A stretch of 64,000 nt of DNA from Delphinus delphis (taxonomy: Eukaryota > Chordata > Mammalia > Artiodactyla > Delphinidae), in NCBI RefSeq assembly GCF_949987515.2, contig NW_027192671.1:1550001-1614000 (forward strand), read 5' to 3'. Shown piece by piece: positions 52,439-63,973 of this stretch. The notes under the pieces are model-generated. The model saw only the letters and a list, made by a program, of their open reading frames with translations, made no database searches and was not told the origin of the DNA. The position numbers and the translations under genes are program-made. Every line of letters begins with the position of its first letter. Position 1 is the first letter of the stretch.

Positions 52439-54018
52439 TTGGCCAAAAAGGGCGTATGCGTTTTTTCCTGAATATATTCAGGAAAAAACGCATACGCACT
52501 TTTTGGCCAACCAAGCAAGCTTGCAAAGGAAATCTGCACTACAATGAAGTCTCACTTCCCCCCGGTCAAAAGGGCCATCAGAAAAAAGTGTAAAATCCAG
52601 AAAGGCAGGACAGGCCATGGAGAACTGGGAGCCTTGTTATGCTGAAGGGCGGGATGTAAATTGCCAACAGCCACTCGGGAGAAGTGTATGGTGTTTCCTG
52701 AAACATCTAAAAAACAAAGCAACAGAACCTAGGGCACTTCCACTTATGGTCCTATAGGTTAGGGAAATTAAAATCAAAAAGACACAGCCACCCCAAAGTT
52801 TGGGACGCCTCTCTTTACAAGAACCTCGTTTACAGTACAAGTTCAACATCGCAGAAAGTGAAAAATGGATAAAGAAGTTGTGGTATTTACTTACAAAGCA
52901 ATATCACTCAGCAATGAAATCTATGTCATCAGACCCTTAGCATCACAATGAGTGGATTCAGGTATGATGATTCAAACTGAAATAAGTCACACAGAAAAAG
53001 AAACATAATAAGATATCAGTAATACACAGAATGTAAACTTGGCTACACAGGAACTGAATTACAGAACAGAACAGGGTCTCAAATTTAGAAAACCAACTTA
53101 TGCTTGCTTAAGGGTAAAGGTGAGTTAGGGTGCTGCATAAAACCAGAGATTAAAATGAGCACAGATAAAGTTCCTTAAGCCAAATATGGAATAGACAAGA
53201 GCTACTCCTTGCTCAACGAAATGGACTCAACACCGCATATTAAACGCCTAAGAATGTACCTGACTAGTAAGTATCTTAAAAGCTATGGATTGCTATGTCT
53301 CCGAAAGAGAATCAAGCATGTGTACAGGGGCATAAACGCAGCAGTGAAAGGATTGGAGAGTTTCGGTGAGCAAATGAAGACCCTTTGAAGTCATATTGCA
53401 TGGTACCTATTCCACGGGTTTCAACTACCCAGGTTTAAGGTATTCTTCATTCAGCTAAAACATGCATGTGGAACCTAGAGGATGATCAACCATGTGATCG
53501 GGAGACGTGTTCAAATATGTCTCACTTTTCGTACCCTGGTACTCGGGTGCAACATTCCAGACGCTTTACTAACACTCTCCCGACTTGGAGAGTCAGTCCC
53601 TTTAACCTCCTGTTTGGCCCAGTTTGCAATTTCTGCGGAAGATGAACAGGAATAGCGAGAACCAATGAGAGGCTAGCTGGAGGTGTCTGGACGGGCAAAT
53701 TTAACTCTCATTTCCCACCAGGAAGAGGAATTAACCAAAGGCTCAGCGTGCCGTGCCAGAACCAGATTAGGGCCTGAAGCCATCCTGTGGTGTTGCGGCC
53801 AGCTCAAAAGAAAGCGAGTTGAAGAAAGGAGCTCAGGGGCACTGTAATTCACAAACCTGCAGAGTTATAAATGACAGCTATTGTCCAAAAATAGACTGAA
53901 GTAAGGCTGCCAAGAGGACTTGAAAGCGGGGCAGAATTGCAGGAAACCGATTTCAGGAGGTAGACTGGAATTGCATTGAAAGCATAGGAAAAGAGGCAGA
54001 ACGTCCACAATGATGCAC
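52439..54018 (+). repeat. Satellite unit 33 (B type)
   Basis: Right arm 'cgcac' (old state). 'ctataggttagg' and 'gatgattcaaactg' are unusual; the second also occurs in unit 7. Confidence 0.88.
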
Positions 54019-55597
54019 TTGGCCAAAAAGGGCGTATGCGTTTTTTCCTGAATATATTCAGGAAAAAACGCATACGCCCTTTTTGGCCAACCAAGCAAGC
54101 TTGCAAAGGAAATCTGCACTACAATGAAGTCTCACTTCCCCCCGGTCAAAAGGGCCATCTGAAAAAAGTGTAAAATCCAGAAAGGCAGGACAGGCCATGG
54201 AGAACTGGGAGCCTTGTTATGCTGATGGGCGGGATGTAAATTGCCAACAGACACTCGGGAGAAGTGTATGGTGTTTCCTGAAACATCTAAAAAACAAAGC
54301 AACAGAGCCTAGGGCACTGCCAATTATGGTCCTATAGCTTAGGGAAATTAAAATCAAAAAGACACAGCCACCCCAAAGTTTGGGACGCCTCTGTTTACAA
54401 GAACCTCGTTTACAGTACAAGTTCAACATCGCAGAAAGTGAAAAATGGATAAAGAACTTGTGGTATTTACTTACAAAGCAATATCACTCAGCAATGAAAT
54501 CTGTGTCATCAGCCCCTTAGCAGCACAATGAGTGGATTCAGGTATGATGATTCTAACTGAAATAAGTAACACAGAAAAGGAAACATCATAAGATATCAGT
54601 AATACACGGAATGTAAACTTTGCTACACAGGAACTGAATTACAGAACAGAACAGGGTCTCAAATTTAGAAAACCAACTTATGCTTGCTTAAGGGTAAAGG
54701 TGAGTTGCGGTGCTGCATTAAACCAGAGATTGAAATGAGCACAGATAAAGTTCCTTAAGTCAAATATGGAATAGACAAGAGCTACTCCTTGCTCAACGAA
54801 ATGGACTCAACACCGCATATTAAACGCCTAAGAATGTACTTGTCTAGTAAGTATCTTAAAACCTATGGATTGCTATGTCTCCGAAAGAGAATCAAGCATG
54901 TGTACAGGGGCATAAACGCAGCAGTGATAGGATTGGAGAGGTTCGGTGAGCAAATGAAGACCCTTTGACGTCATATTGCATGGTACCCATTACACGGGTC
55001 TCAACTCTCCAGGTTTAAGGTATTCTTCCTTCAGCTAAAACATGCATGTGGAACCCAAGTATGATCAACCATGTGATCGGGAGACGTGTTCAAATATGTC
55101 TCAGTTTTCCTCCCCTGGTACTCGGGTGCAACGTTCCAGACGCTTTACTAACACTCTCCCCACTTGGAGAGTCAGCGCCTTTAACCTCCTGTTTGGCCCA
55201 GTTTGTAATTTCTGCGGCAGATGAACAGGAATAGCGAGAACCAATGAGAGGCTAGCTGGAGGTGTCTGGACGGGCAAATTTAACTCTCATTTCCCACCAG
55301 GAAGAGGAAATAACCAAAGGCTCAGTGTGCCGTGCCGGAACCAGATTAGGGCCTGAAGCCATCCTGCGGTGTTGCGGCCAGCTCACAAGAAAGCGAGTTG
55401 AAGAAAGGAGCTCAGGGGCACTGTAATTCACAAACCTGCAGAGTTATAAATGACAGCTATCGTCCAAAAATAGACTGAAGTAAGGCTGCCAAGAGGACTT
55501 GAAAGTGGGGCAGAATTGCAGGAAACCGATTTCAGGAGGTAGACTGGAATTGCACTGAAAGCATAGGAAAAGAGGCAGAACGTCCACAATGATGCAC
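54019..55597 (+). repeat. Satellite unit 34 (B type)
   Basis: Perfect palindrome. Private 'gccaattatgg', 'gcattaaacc' and 'acgttccag'. Confidence 0.88.
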
Positions 55598-57176
55598 TTG
55601 GCCAAAAAGGGCATATGCGTTTTTTCCTGAATATATTCAGGAAAAAACGCATACGCCCTTTTTGGCCAACCAAGCAAGCTTGCAAAGGAAATCTGCACTA
55701 CAATGAAGTCTCTCTTCCCCCCAGTCAAAAGGGCCATCTGAAAAAAGTGTAAAATCCAGAAAGGCAGGACAGGCCATGGAGAACTGGGAGCCTTGTTATG
55801 CTGAAGGGCAGGATGTAAATTGCCAACAACCACTCGGGAGAAGTGTATGGTGTTTCCTGAAACATCTAAAAAACAAAGCAACAGAGCCTAGGGCACTTCC
55901 ACTTATGGTCCTATAGCTTAGGGAAATTAAAATCAAAAAGACACAGCCACCCCAAAGTTTGGAACGGCTCTATTTACAAGAACCTCGTTTACCGTACAAA
56001 TTCAATATCACAGAAAGTGAAAAATGGATAAAGAACTTGTGGTACTTACGTACAATGCAGTATCACTCAGCAATGAAATCTATGTCATCAGGCCCGTAGC
56101 AGCATAATGAGTGGATTCAGGTACGATGATTCTAACTCAAATAAGTCACACAGAAAAAGAAACATCATAAGATATCACTAATACACGGAATGGAAACTTG
56201 GCTACACAGGAACTGAATTACAGAACAGAACAGGGTCTCAAATTTAGAAAACCAACTTATGCTTGCTTAAGGGGAAAGGTGAGTTGTGGTGCTGTATAAA
56301 ACCAGAGATTGAAATGAGCACAGATAAAGTTCCTTAAGCCAAATATGGAATAGACAAGAGCTACTCCTTGCTCAACGAAATGGACTCAACACCGCATATT
56401 AAACGCCTAAGAATGTACCTGACTAGTAAGTATCTTAAAACCTATGGATTGCTATGTCTCCGAAAGAGAATCAAGCATGTGTACAGGGGCATAAACGCAG
56501 CAGTGATAGGATTGGAGAGGTTCGGTGAGCAAATGAAGACCCTTTGAAGTCATATTGCATGGTACCCATTCCACGGGTCTTAACTCTCCAGGTTTAAGGT
56601 ATTCTTCCTTCAGCTAAAACATGCATGTGGAACCCAAGTATGATCAACCATGTGAACGGGAGACGTGTTCAAATATGTCTCAGTTCTCCTCCCCTGGTAC
56701 TCGGGTGCCACATTCCAGACGCTTTACTAACACTCTCCCCACTTGGAGAGTCAGCGCCTTTAACCTCCTGTTTGGCCCAGTTTGCAATTTCTGCGGAAGA
56801 TGAACAGGAATAGCGAGAACCAATGAGAGACTAGCTGGAGGTGTCTGGACGGGCAAATTTAACTCTCATTTCCCACCAGGAAGAGGAAATAACCAAAGGC
56901 TCAGCGTGCCGTGCCGGAACCAGATTAGGGCCTGAAGCCATGCTGCGGTGTTGCGGCCAGTTCACAAGAAAGCGAGTTGAAGAAAGGAGCTCAGGGGCAC
57001 TGTAATTCACAAACTTGCAGAGTTATAAATGACAGCTATCGTCCAAAAATAGACTGAAGTAAGGCTGCCAAGAGGACTTGAAAGCGGGGCAGAATTGCAG
57101 GAAACCGATTTCAGGATGTAGACTGGAATTGCAATGAAAGCATAGGAAAAGAGGCAGAACGTCCACAATGATGCAC
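55598..57176 (+). repeat. Satellite unit 35 (A type)
   Basis: One CpG-type change in the left arm ('gggcatatgcg'). Changes after the palindrome join two minus-strand frames into a spurious 145-codon frame. Confidence 0.88.
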
Positions 57177-58754
57177 TTGGCCAAAAAGGGCGTATGCGTT
57201 TTTTCCTGAATATATTCAGGAAAAAACGCATACGCCCTTTTTGGCCAACCAAGCACGCTTGCAAAGGAAATCTGCACTACAGTGAAGTCTCACTTCCCCC
57301 CGGTCAAAAGGGCCATCTGAAAAAAGTGTAAAATCCAGAAAGGCAACAGGCCATGGAGAACTGGGAGCCTTGTTATGCTGATGGGCTGGATGTAAATTGC
57401 CAACAGACACTCGGGAGAAGTGTATGGTGTTTCCTGAAACATCTAAAAAACAAAGCAACAGAACCTAGGGCACTTCCACTTATGGTCCTATAGCTTAGGG
57501 AAATTAAAATCAAAAAGACACAGCCACCCCAAAGTTTGGAACGGCTCTGTTTACAAGAACCTCGTTTACAGTACAAGTTCAACATCGCAGAAAGTGAAAA
57601 ATGGATAAAGAAGTTGTGGTATTCACTTACAAAGTAATATCACTGAGCAATGAAATCTGTGTCATAAGGGCCTTAGCTGCACAATGAGTGGATTCAGGTA
57701 TGATGATTCTAACTGAAATAAGTCACACAGAAAAAGAAACATCATAAGATATCAGTAATACACGGAATGTAAACTTGGCTACACAGGAACTGAATTACAG
57801 AACAGAACAGGGTCTCAAATTTAGAAAGCCAACTTATGCTTGCTTAAGAGGAAAGGTGAGTTGGGGTGCTGCATAAAACCAGAGATTGAAATGAGCACAG
57901 ATAAAGTTCCTTAAGCCAAATATGGAATAGACAAGAGCTACTCCTTGCTCAACGAAATGGACTCAACACCCCATATTAAACGCCTAAGAATGTACCTGAC
58001 TAGTAAGTATCTTAAAACCTATACATTGCTATGTCTCCGAAAGAGAATCAAGCATGTGTACAGGGGCATAAACGCAGCAGTGATAGGATTGGAGAGGTTC
58101 GGTGAGCAAATGAAGACCCTTTGAAGTCATATTTCATGGTACCCATTCCACGGGTTTCAACTACCCAGGTTTTAGGTATTCTTCCTTCAGCTAAAACATG
58201 CATGTGGAACCCAGAGTATGATCAACCATGTGATCGGGAGATGTGTTCAAATATGTCTCAGTTTTCCTCCCCTGGTACTCGGGTGCAACATTCCAGACGC
58301 TTTACTAACACTCTCCCCACTTGGAGAGTCAGCGCCTTTAACCTCCTGTTTGACACAGTTTGCAATTTCTGCGGAAGATGAACAGGAATAGCGAGAACAA
58401 ACGAGAGGCTAGCTGGAGGTGTCTGGACGGGCAAATTTAACTCTCATTTCCCACCAGGAAGAGGAAATAACCAAAGGCTCAGCGTGCCGTACCGGAACCA
58501 GATTAGGGCCTGAAGCCATCCTGCGGTGTTGCGGCCAGCTCAAAAGAAAGCGAGTTGAAGAAAGGAGCTCAGGGGCACTGTAATTCACAAACCTGCAGAG
58601 TTATAAATGACAGCTGTCGTCCAAAAATATACTGAAGTAAGGCTGCAAAGAGGACTTGAAAGGGGGACAGAATTGCAGGAAACCGATTTCAGGAGGTAGA
58701 CTGGAATTGCATTGAAAGCATAGGAAAAGAGGCAGAACGTCCACAATGATGCAC
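57177..58754 (+). repeat. Satellite unit 36 (B type)
   Basis: Perfect palindrome. The linker is GCACGCTTGC, which breaks the 10-bp palindrome. The CCAAT motif is lost ('aacaaacgag'). Confidence 0.88.
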
Positions 58755-60334
58755 TTGGCCAAAAAGGGCGTATGCGTTTTTTCCTGAATATATTCAGGAA
58801 AAAACGCATACGCCCTTTTTGGCCAACCAAGCAAGCTTGCAAAGGAAATCTGCACTACAATGAAGTCTCACTTCTCCCCGGTCAAAAGGGCCATCTGAAA
58901 AAAGTGTAAAATCCAGAAAGGCAGGACAGGCCATGGAGAACTGGGAGCCTTGTTATGCTGATGGGCGGGATGTAAATTGCCAACAGACACTCGGGAGAAG
59001 TGTATGGTGTTTCCTGAAACATCTAAAAAACAAAGCAACAGAGCCTAGGGCACTTCCACTTATGGTCCTATAGCTTAGGGAAATTAAAATCAAAAAGACA
59101 CAGCCACCCCAAAGTTTGGGACGCCTCTGTTTACAAGAACCTCGTTTACCGTACAAATTCAATATCACAGAAAGTGAAAAATGGATAAAGAACTTGTGGT
59201 ACTTACGTACAATGCAGTATCACTCAGCAATGAAATCTATGTCATCAGGCCCGTAGCAGCACAATGAGTGGATTCAGGTACGATGATTCTAACTGAAATA
59301 AGTCACACAGAAAAAGAAACATCATAAGATATCACTAATACCCGGAATATAAACTTGGCTACACAGGAACTGAATTACAGAACAGAACAGGGTCTCAAAT
59401 TTAGAAAACCAACTTATGCTTGCTTAAGGGTAAAGGTGAGTTGGGGTGCTGCATAAAACCAGAGATTGAAATGAGCACAGATAAAGTTCCTTAAGCCAAA
59501 TATGGAATAGACAAGAGCTACTCCTTGCTCAACGAAATGGACTCAACACCGCATATTAAACGCCTAAGAATGTACCTGACTAGTAATTATCTTAAAACCT
59601 ATGGATTGCTATGTCTCCAAAAGAGAATCAAGCGTGTGTACAGGGGCATAAACGCAGCAGTGATAGGATTGGAGAGGTTCGGTGAGCAAATGAAGACCCT
59701 TTGAAGTCATATTGCATGGTACCCATTCCACGGGTCTCAACTCTCCAGGTTTAAGGTATTCTTCCTTCAGCTAAAACATGCATGTGGAACCCAGAGTATG
59801 ATCAACAGTGTGATCGGGAGACGTGTTCAAATATGTCTCAGTTTTCGTACCGTGGTACTCGTGTGCAACATTCCAGACGCTTTACTAACACTCTCCCCAC
59901 TTGGAGAGTCAGTCCCTTTAACCTCCTGTTTGGCTCAGTTTGCAATTTCTGCGGAAGATGAACAGGAATAGCGAGAACCAATGAGAGACTAGCTGGAGGT
60001 GTCTGGACGGGCAAATTTAACTCTCATTTCCCACCAGGAAGAGGAATTAACCAAAGGCTCAGCGTGCCGTGCCGGAACCAGATTAGGGCCTGAAGCCATC
60101 CTGCGGTGTTGCGGCCAGCTCAAAAGAAAGCGAGTTGAAGAAAGGAGCTCAGGGGCACTGTAATTCACAAACCTGCAGAGTTATAAATGACAGCTATCGT
60201 CCAAAAATAGACTGAAGTAAGGCTGCAAAGAGGACTTGAAAGCGGGGCAGAATTGCAGGAAACCGATTTCAGGAGGTAGACTGGAATTGCATTGAAAGCA
60301 TAGGAAAAGAGGCAGAACGTCCACAATGATGCAC
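58755..60334 (+). repeat. Satellite unit 37 (A type), first of a similar pair
   Basis: Perfect palindrome. 'atcaacagtgtg' and 'ctcgtgtgcaac' are shared only with unit 38, as is 'accgtacaaattc' apart from unit 35. Confidence 0.88.
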
Positions 60335-61913
60335 TTGGCCAAAAAGGGCGTATGCGTTTTTTCCTGAATATATTCAGGAAAAAACGCATACGCCCTTTTT
60401 GGCCAACCAAGCAAGCTTGCAAAGGAAATCTGCACTACAATGAAGTCTCACTTCCCCCCGGTCAAAAGGGCCATCTGAAAAAAGTGTAAAATCCAGAAAG
60501 GCAGGACAGGCCATGGAGAACTGGGAGCCTTGTTATGCTGATGGGCGGGATGTAAATTGCCAACAGACACTCGGGAGAAGTGTATGGTGTTTCCTGAAAC
60601 ATCTAAAAAACAAAGCAACAGAGCCTAGGGCACTTCCACTTATGGTACTATAGCTTAGGGAAATTAAAATCAAAAAGACACAGCCACCCCAAAGTTTGGG
60701 ACGCCTCTGTTTACAAGAACCTCGTTTACCGTACAAATTCAATATCACAGAAAGTGAAAAATGGATAAAGAACTTGTGGTACTTACGTACAATGCAGTAT
60801 CACTCAGCAATGAAATCTATGTCATCAGGCCCGTAGCAGCACAATGAGGGGATTCAGGTACGATGATTCTAACTGAAATAAGTCACACAGAAAAAGAAAC
60901 ATCATAAGATATCTCTAATACACGGAATGTAAACTTGGCTACACAGGAACTGAATTCCAAAACAGAACAGGGTCTCAAATTTAGAAAACCAACTTATGCT
61001 TGCTTAAGGGGAAAGGTGAGTTGGGGTGCTGCATAAAACCAGAGATTGAAATGAGCACAGATAAAGTTCCTTAAGCCAAATATGGAATAGACAAGAGCTA
61101 CTCCTTGCTCAACGAAATGGACTCAACACCGCATATTAAACGCCTAAGAATGTACCTCACTAGTAAGTATCTTAAAACCTATGGATTGCTATGTCTCCAA
61201 AAGAGAATCAAGCGTGTGTACAGGGGCATAAACGCAGCAGTGATAGGATTGGAGAGGTTCGGTGAGCAAATGAAGACCCTTTGAAGTCATATTGCATGGT
61301 ACCCATTCCACGGGTCTCAACTCTCCAGGTTTAAGGTATTCTTCCTTCAGCTAAAACATGCATGTGGAACCCAGAGTATGATCAACAGTGTGATCGGGAG
61401 ACGTGTTCAAATATGTCTCAGTTTTCGTACCCTGGTACTCGTGTGCAACATTCCAGACGCTTTACTAACACTCTCCCAACTTGGAAAGTCAGCGCCTTTA
61501 ACCTCCTGTTTGGCCCAGTTTGCAATTTCTGCGGAAGATGAACAGGAATAGCGAGAACCAATGAGAGACTAGCTGGAGGTGTCTGGACGGGCAAATTTAA
61601 CTCTCATTTCCCACCAGGAAGAGGAATTAACCAAAGGCTCAGCATGCCGTGCCGGAACCAGATTAGGGCCTGAAGCCATGATGCGGTGTTGCGGCCAGGT
61701 CACAAGAAAGCAAGTTGAAGAAAGGAGCTCAGGGGCACTGTAATTCACAAACCTGCAGAGTTATAAATGACAGCTATCGTCCAAAAATAGACTGAAGTAA
61801 GGCTGCCAAGAGGACTTGAAAGCGGGGCAGAATTGCAGGATACCGATTTCAGGAGGTAGACTGGAATTGCATTGAAAGCGTAGGAAAAGAGGCAGAACGT
61901 CCACAATGATGCA
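60335..61913 (+). repeat. Satellite unit 38 (A type), second of a similar pair
   Basis: Perfect palindrome. Near copy of unit 37 for most of its length, then differs ('cccaacttggaaag'). Confidence 0.88.
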
Positions 61914-62704
61914 CTTTGCCAAAAGGGCATATGCGTTTTTTCCTGAATATATTCAGGAAAAAACGGATACGCCCTTTTTGGCCAACCAAGCAAGCTTGCA
62001 AAGGAAATCTGCACTACAATGAAGTCTCACTTCCCCCCGGTCAAAAGGGCCATCAGAATAAAGTGTAAAATCCAGAAAGGCAGGACAGGCCATGGAGAAC
62101 TGGGAGCCTTGTTATGCTGATGGGCGGGATGTAAATTGCCAACAGACACTCGGGAGAAGTGTATGGTGTTTCCTGAAACATCTAAAAAACAAAGCAACAG
62201 AGCCTAGGGCACTTCCACTTATGGTCCTATAGCTTAGGGAAATTAATATCAAAAAGACACAGCAACCCCAAAATTTGGGACGGCTCTTTTTACAGCAATC
62301 TCTTCTACGGCACAAGTTAAATATCCCAGAGAGCAAATAATGGATAAAGAAGTTGCGGTACTTATGTACAACAGAATACCACTCAGCAATGAAATCTATG
62401 TCACCAGGCCCGTTCCAGCATAATTATTGGATTGAGGCACGATGATTCTAAGTGAAATAAGTCACACAGAAAAAGAAACATCATAAGGTATCACTAATAC
62501 ACGGAATGTGAACTTGGCTACACATGAACTGAATTACAAAACAGAACAGGGTCTCAAGTTTAGAAAACCAACTTATGCTTGCTTAAGGGTAAAGGTGAGT
62601 TGGGGTGCTGCCTAAAAGCAGAGTTTGAAATTAGCACAGATAAAGTTCCTTAAGCCAAATATGTAATAGACGAGAGCTACCCCTTGCTCAACGAAATGGA
62701 TTCA
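61914..62704 (+). repeat. Satellite unit 39: partial, diverged right-edge unit
   Basis: Starts like the array, with several palindrome changes, and then diverges sharply from about 62,260 ('ttacagcaatctcttctacgg'). It shares old variants with unit 2 and with the L1 ('aagtgaaataagtc', 'acacatgaactg'). It stops inside the L1-derived 3' UTR at 'gaaatggattcaaca', where the flanking L1 begins. Confidence 0.85.
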
Positions 62705-62710
62705 ACAATG

Positions 62711-63196
62711 AGGTATCACCTCACACCTGGTAGAATAGGCATCATTGAAAATCTACAAGCAAAAAATGCTGGAAAGGGTGTGGAGAAAAGGAACCCTCTC
62801 CCACTATTGTTGGGAATATAAATTGATACAGTCATTATGGAGAACAATATGGAATTTCTTAAGAAACTAACAATAGAATTACCATATGATACAGCAATCC
62901 CAGTACTGGACATATACCCAGACAAAACCATAAATCAAAAAGAGTCATTCACCGCAATGTTCATTGCATCACTATTTACAATATCGAGGTAATGGAAGCA
63001 ACCTAAATGCCCACAGACAGACGAATGCATAAAGCTGTGGTACATATATAAAATGGAATATTACTAAGCCATGAAAAGGAATGAAATTGGGTCATTTGTA
63101 GAGACGTCGATGGATCTAGAGACTGTCATACAGAGTGAAGTAAGTCAGAAAGAGAAAAACAAATCTTGTATATTCATGCATATATGTGGAACCTAG
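62711..63196 (+). pseudogene. L1 ORF2 C-terminal remnant
   Basis: The reading frame with TGG at 63038-63040 and ATG at 63053-63055 translates as the familiar ORF2 end (residues PKCP...DECIKLWY, then a KMEYY stretch). It ends at TAG 63194-63196. In-frame stops at TAA 62990-62992 and TAA 63065-63067 break it, and the reverse transcriptase domain lies upstream of the truncation, so it is absent. Only the far C-terminal part, which in L1 lies after the reverse transcriptase near the cysteine-rich region, is left. Confidence 0.85.
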
Positions 63197-63374
63197 AAAA
63201 ACTGTACAGATTAACCATTTTGCAAGGCATAAATAGAGCAACAGATGTAGACAACAAACGTATGGACAACAAGGGGGGAAAGCTGTTGGGGGGTGGTGGT
63301 GGGAGGAGTTGAGAGACTGGGATTGGCATGTATACATTTATATGTATAAAATAGATAACCAATAAGAACCTGCT

Positions 63375-63440
63375 GTATAAAAATATAAAATAAAATTCAA
63401 AATTAAAAAGAAATAAAATTTAAAAAATAAAACAGAAAAA
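63375..63440 (+). repeat. A-rich tail of the L1
   Basis: A-rich stretch with several AATAAA-like words ('aaataaaattc', 'aaaaaataaaac'), as expected for a decayed poly(A) tail. Confidence 0.75.
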
Positions 63441-63610
63441 ACAATTATTCCCTGCACATACATGTATTTATATGAATAAATTATTTCCATGCTTATATCT
63501 GTAAATACAAAAAAGAGGAATAAAATCTACCTTGAACCAAAAACGAAAAAGAGAAAAAAAACACAGAACCCACCAGTTACACAGAGGAAAACCGTATCAG
63601 GGCACTTGCT
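63441..63610. other. AT-rich stretch, no gene seen
   Basis: AT-rich sequence with a second A-rich run near 63,536-63,570. It may be the remains of another element tail or plain flank. I see no coding or RNA signal. Confidence 0.5.
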
Positions 63611-63973
63611 CCAGTTGTAAACAATTCTGAAGTTGGTCAGTGGTGGGGAATCGTCTCCCATTCAGCCAGCAGCCCCCACGCAACAAGCGTCCTCATTGCA
63701 AAGCTGGGGCACCGTGCCGAGGCATCTGTGAGTAAACGTGAGCTGAGCCCCAGGCCAGTTGCTGCTGAACTATTCCCACCCGTCCCAGGTAAAACACCTG
63801 AATATATACAAGGACTTGAAAGCCTAGAGGAAGGGCCATAGAGCCACACGAGTGACAGCATGCCGGCCGACTTGGTGCCTGCAGGCCAGCCAGGATGGTC
63901 CTGGCCCTGGGTGCTCTTCTGGAAGATTTCCATTTCCCTGCCTGAGATACCCGTCCTGTCCCTGCCCCCACTG
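63611..63973. other. GC-richer flanking sequence, unassigned
   Basis: Base composition changes clearly from the AT-rich flank. It has no match to the satellite or the L1 that I can see. Minus-strand frames of 92-117 codons exist but look like chance products of the GC-rich sequence, with no recognisable domain. It may be ordinary single-copy DNA outside the array. Confidence 0.5.

Larger units (their letters stand above)
1..62704 (+). repeat. Tandem satellite array, unit about 1,579 bp (probable common cetacean satellite)
   Basis: Head-to-tail array with every unit in the same orientation; the plus strand is taken as the sense of the L1-derived part. Palindrome centres lie at 121, 1861, 3611, 5190, 6770, 8348, 9927, 11507, 13087, 14667, 16245, 17823, 19401, 20980, 22558, 24136, 25716, 27294, 28874, 30451, 32029, 33609, 35187, 36766, 38346, 39927, 41502, 43077, 44655, 46234, 47740, 49319, 50895, 52474, 54054, 55633, 57212, 58790, 60370 and 61949. 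The first two steps are 1,740 and 1,750 bp. The other 37 are 1,575-1,581 bp, except one of 1,506. The array continues to the left of the window. The period equals the 1,579-bp killer whale component I recall from the literature, so a delphinoid whale is the best guess. Tandem structure is certain; family and species are inferred. Such arrays are normally heterochromatic and non-coding. Confidence 0.9.
62705..63440 (+). mobile_element. 5'-truncated L1 retrotransposon, cetartiodactyl type
   Basis: Begins at 'acaatgaggtatcacctc', a conserved site in the last part of ORF2, and runs through the ORF2 end and a 3' UTR with a G-rich run (63,273-63,305) and 'aagaacctgctgtataaaaa' to an A-rich tail from about 63,375. 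The 3' UTR is of the type I know from whale, cattle and pig L1s and differs from the older 3' UTR fossilised in the satellite. I find no target-site duplication, as the DNA left of it is satellite and the DNA right of the tail is not. LINE-1 copies of this length are dead on arrival. Confidence 0.88.

Noticed and set aside
1..62704. CRISPR array or phage-type direct repeats
   Set aside because: The period is 1.58 kb, units are contiguous with no short repeat plus unique spacer pattern, and L1-derived parts mark a mammal.
62690..63450. Simple L1 insertion into the array
   Set aside because: No target-site duplication, and no satellite after the A-rich tail. The join looks like a breakpoint rather than a normal insertion.
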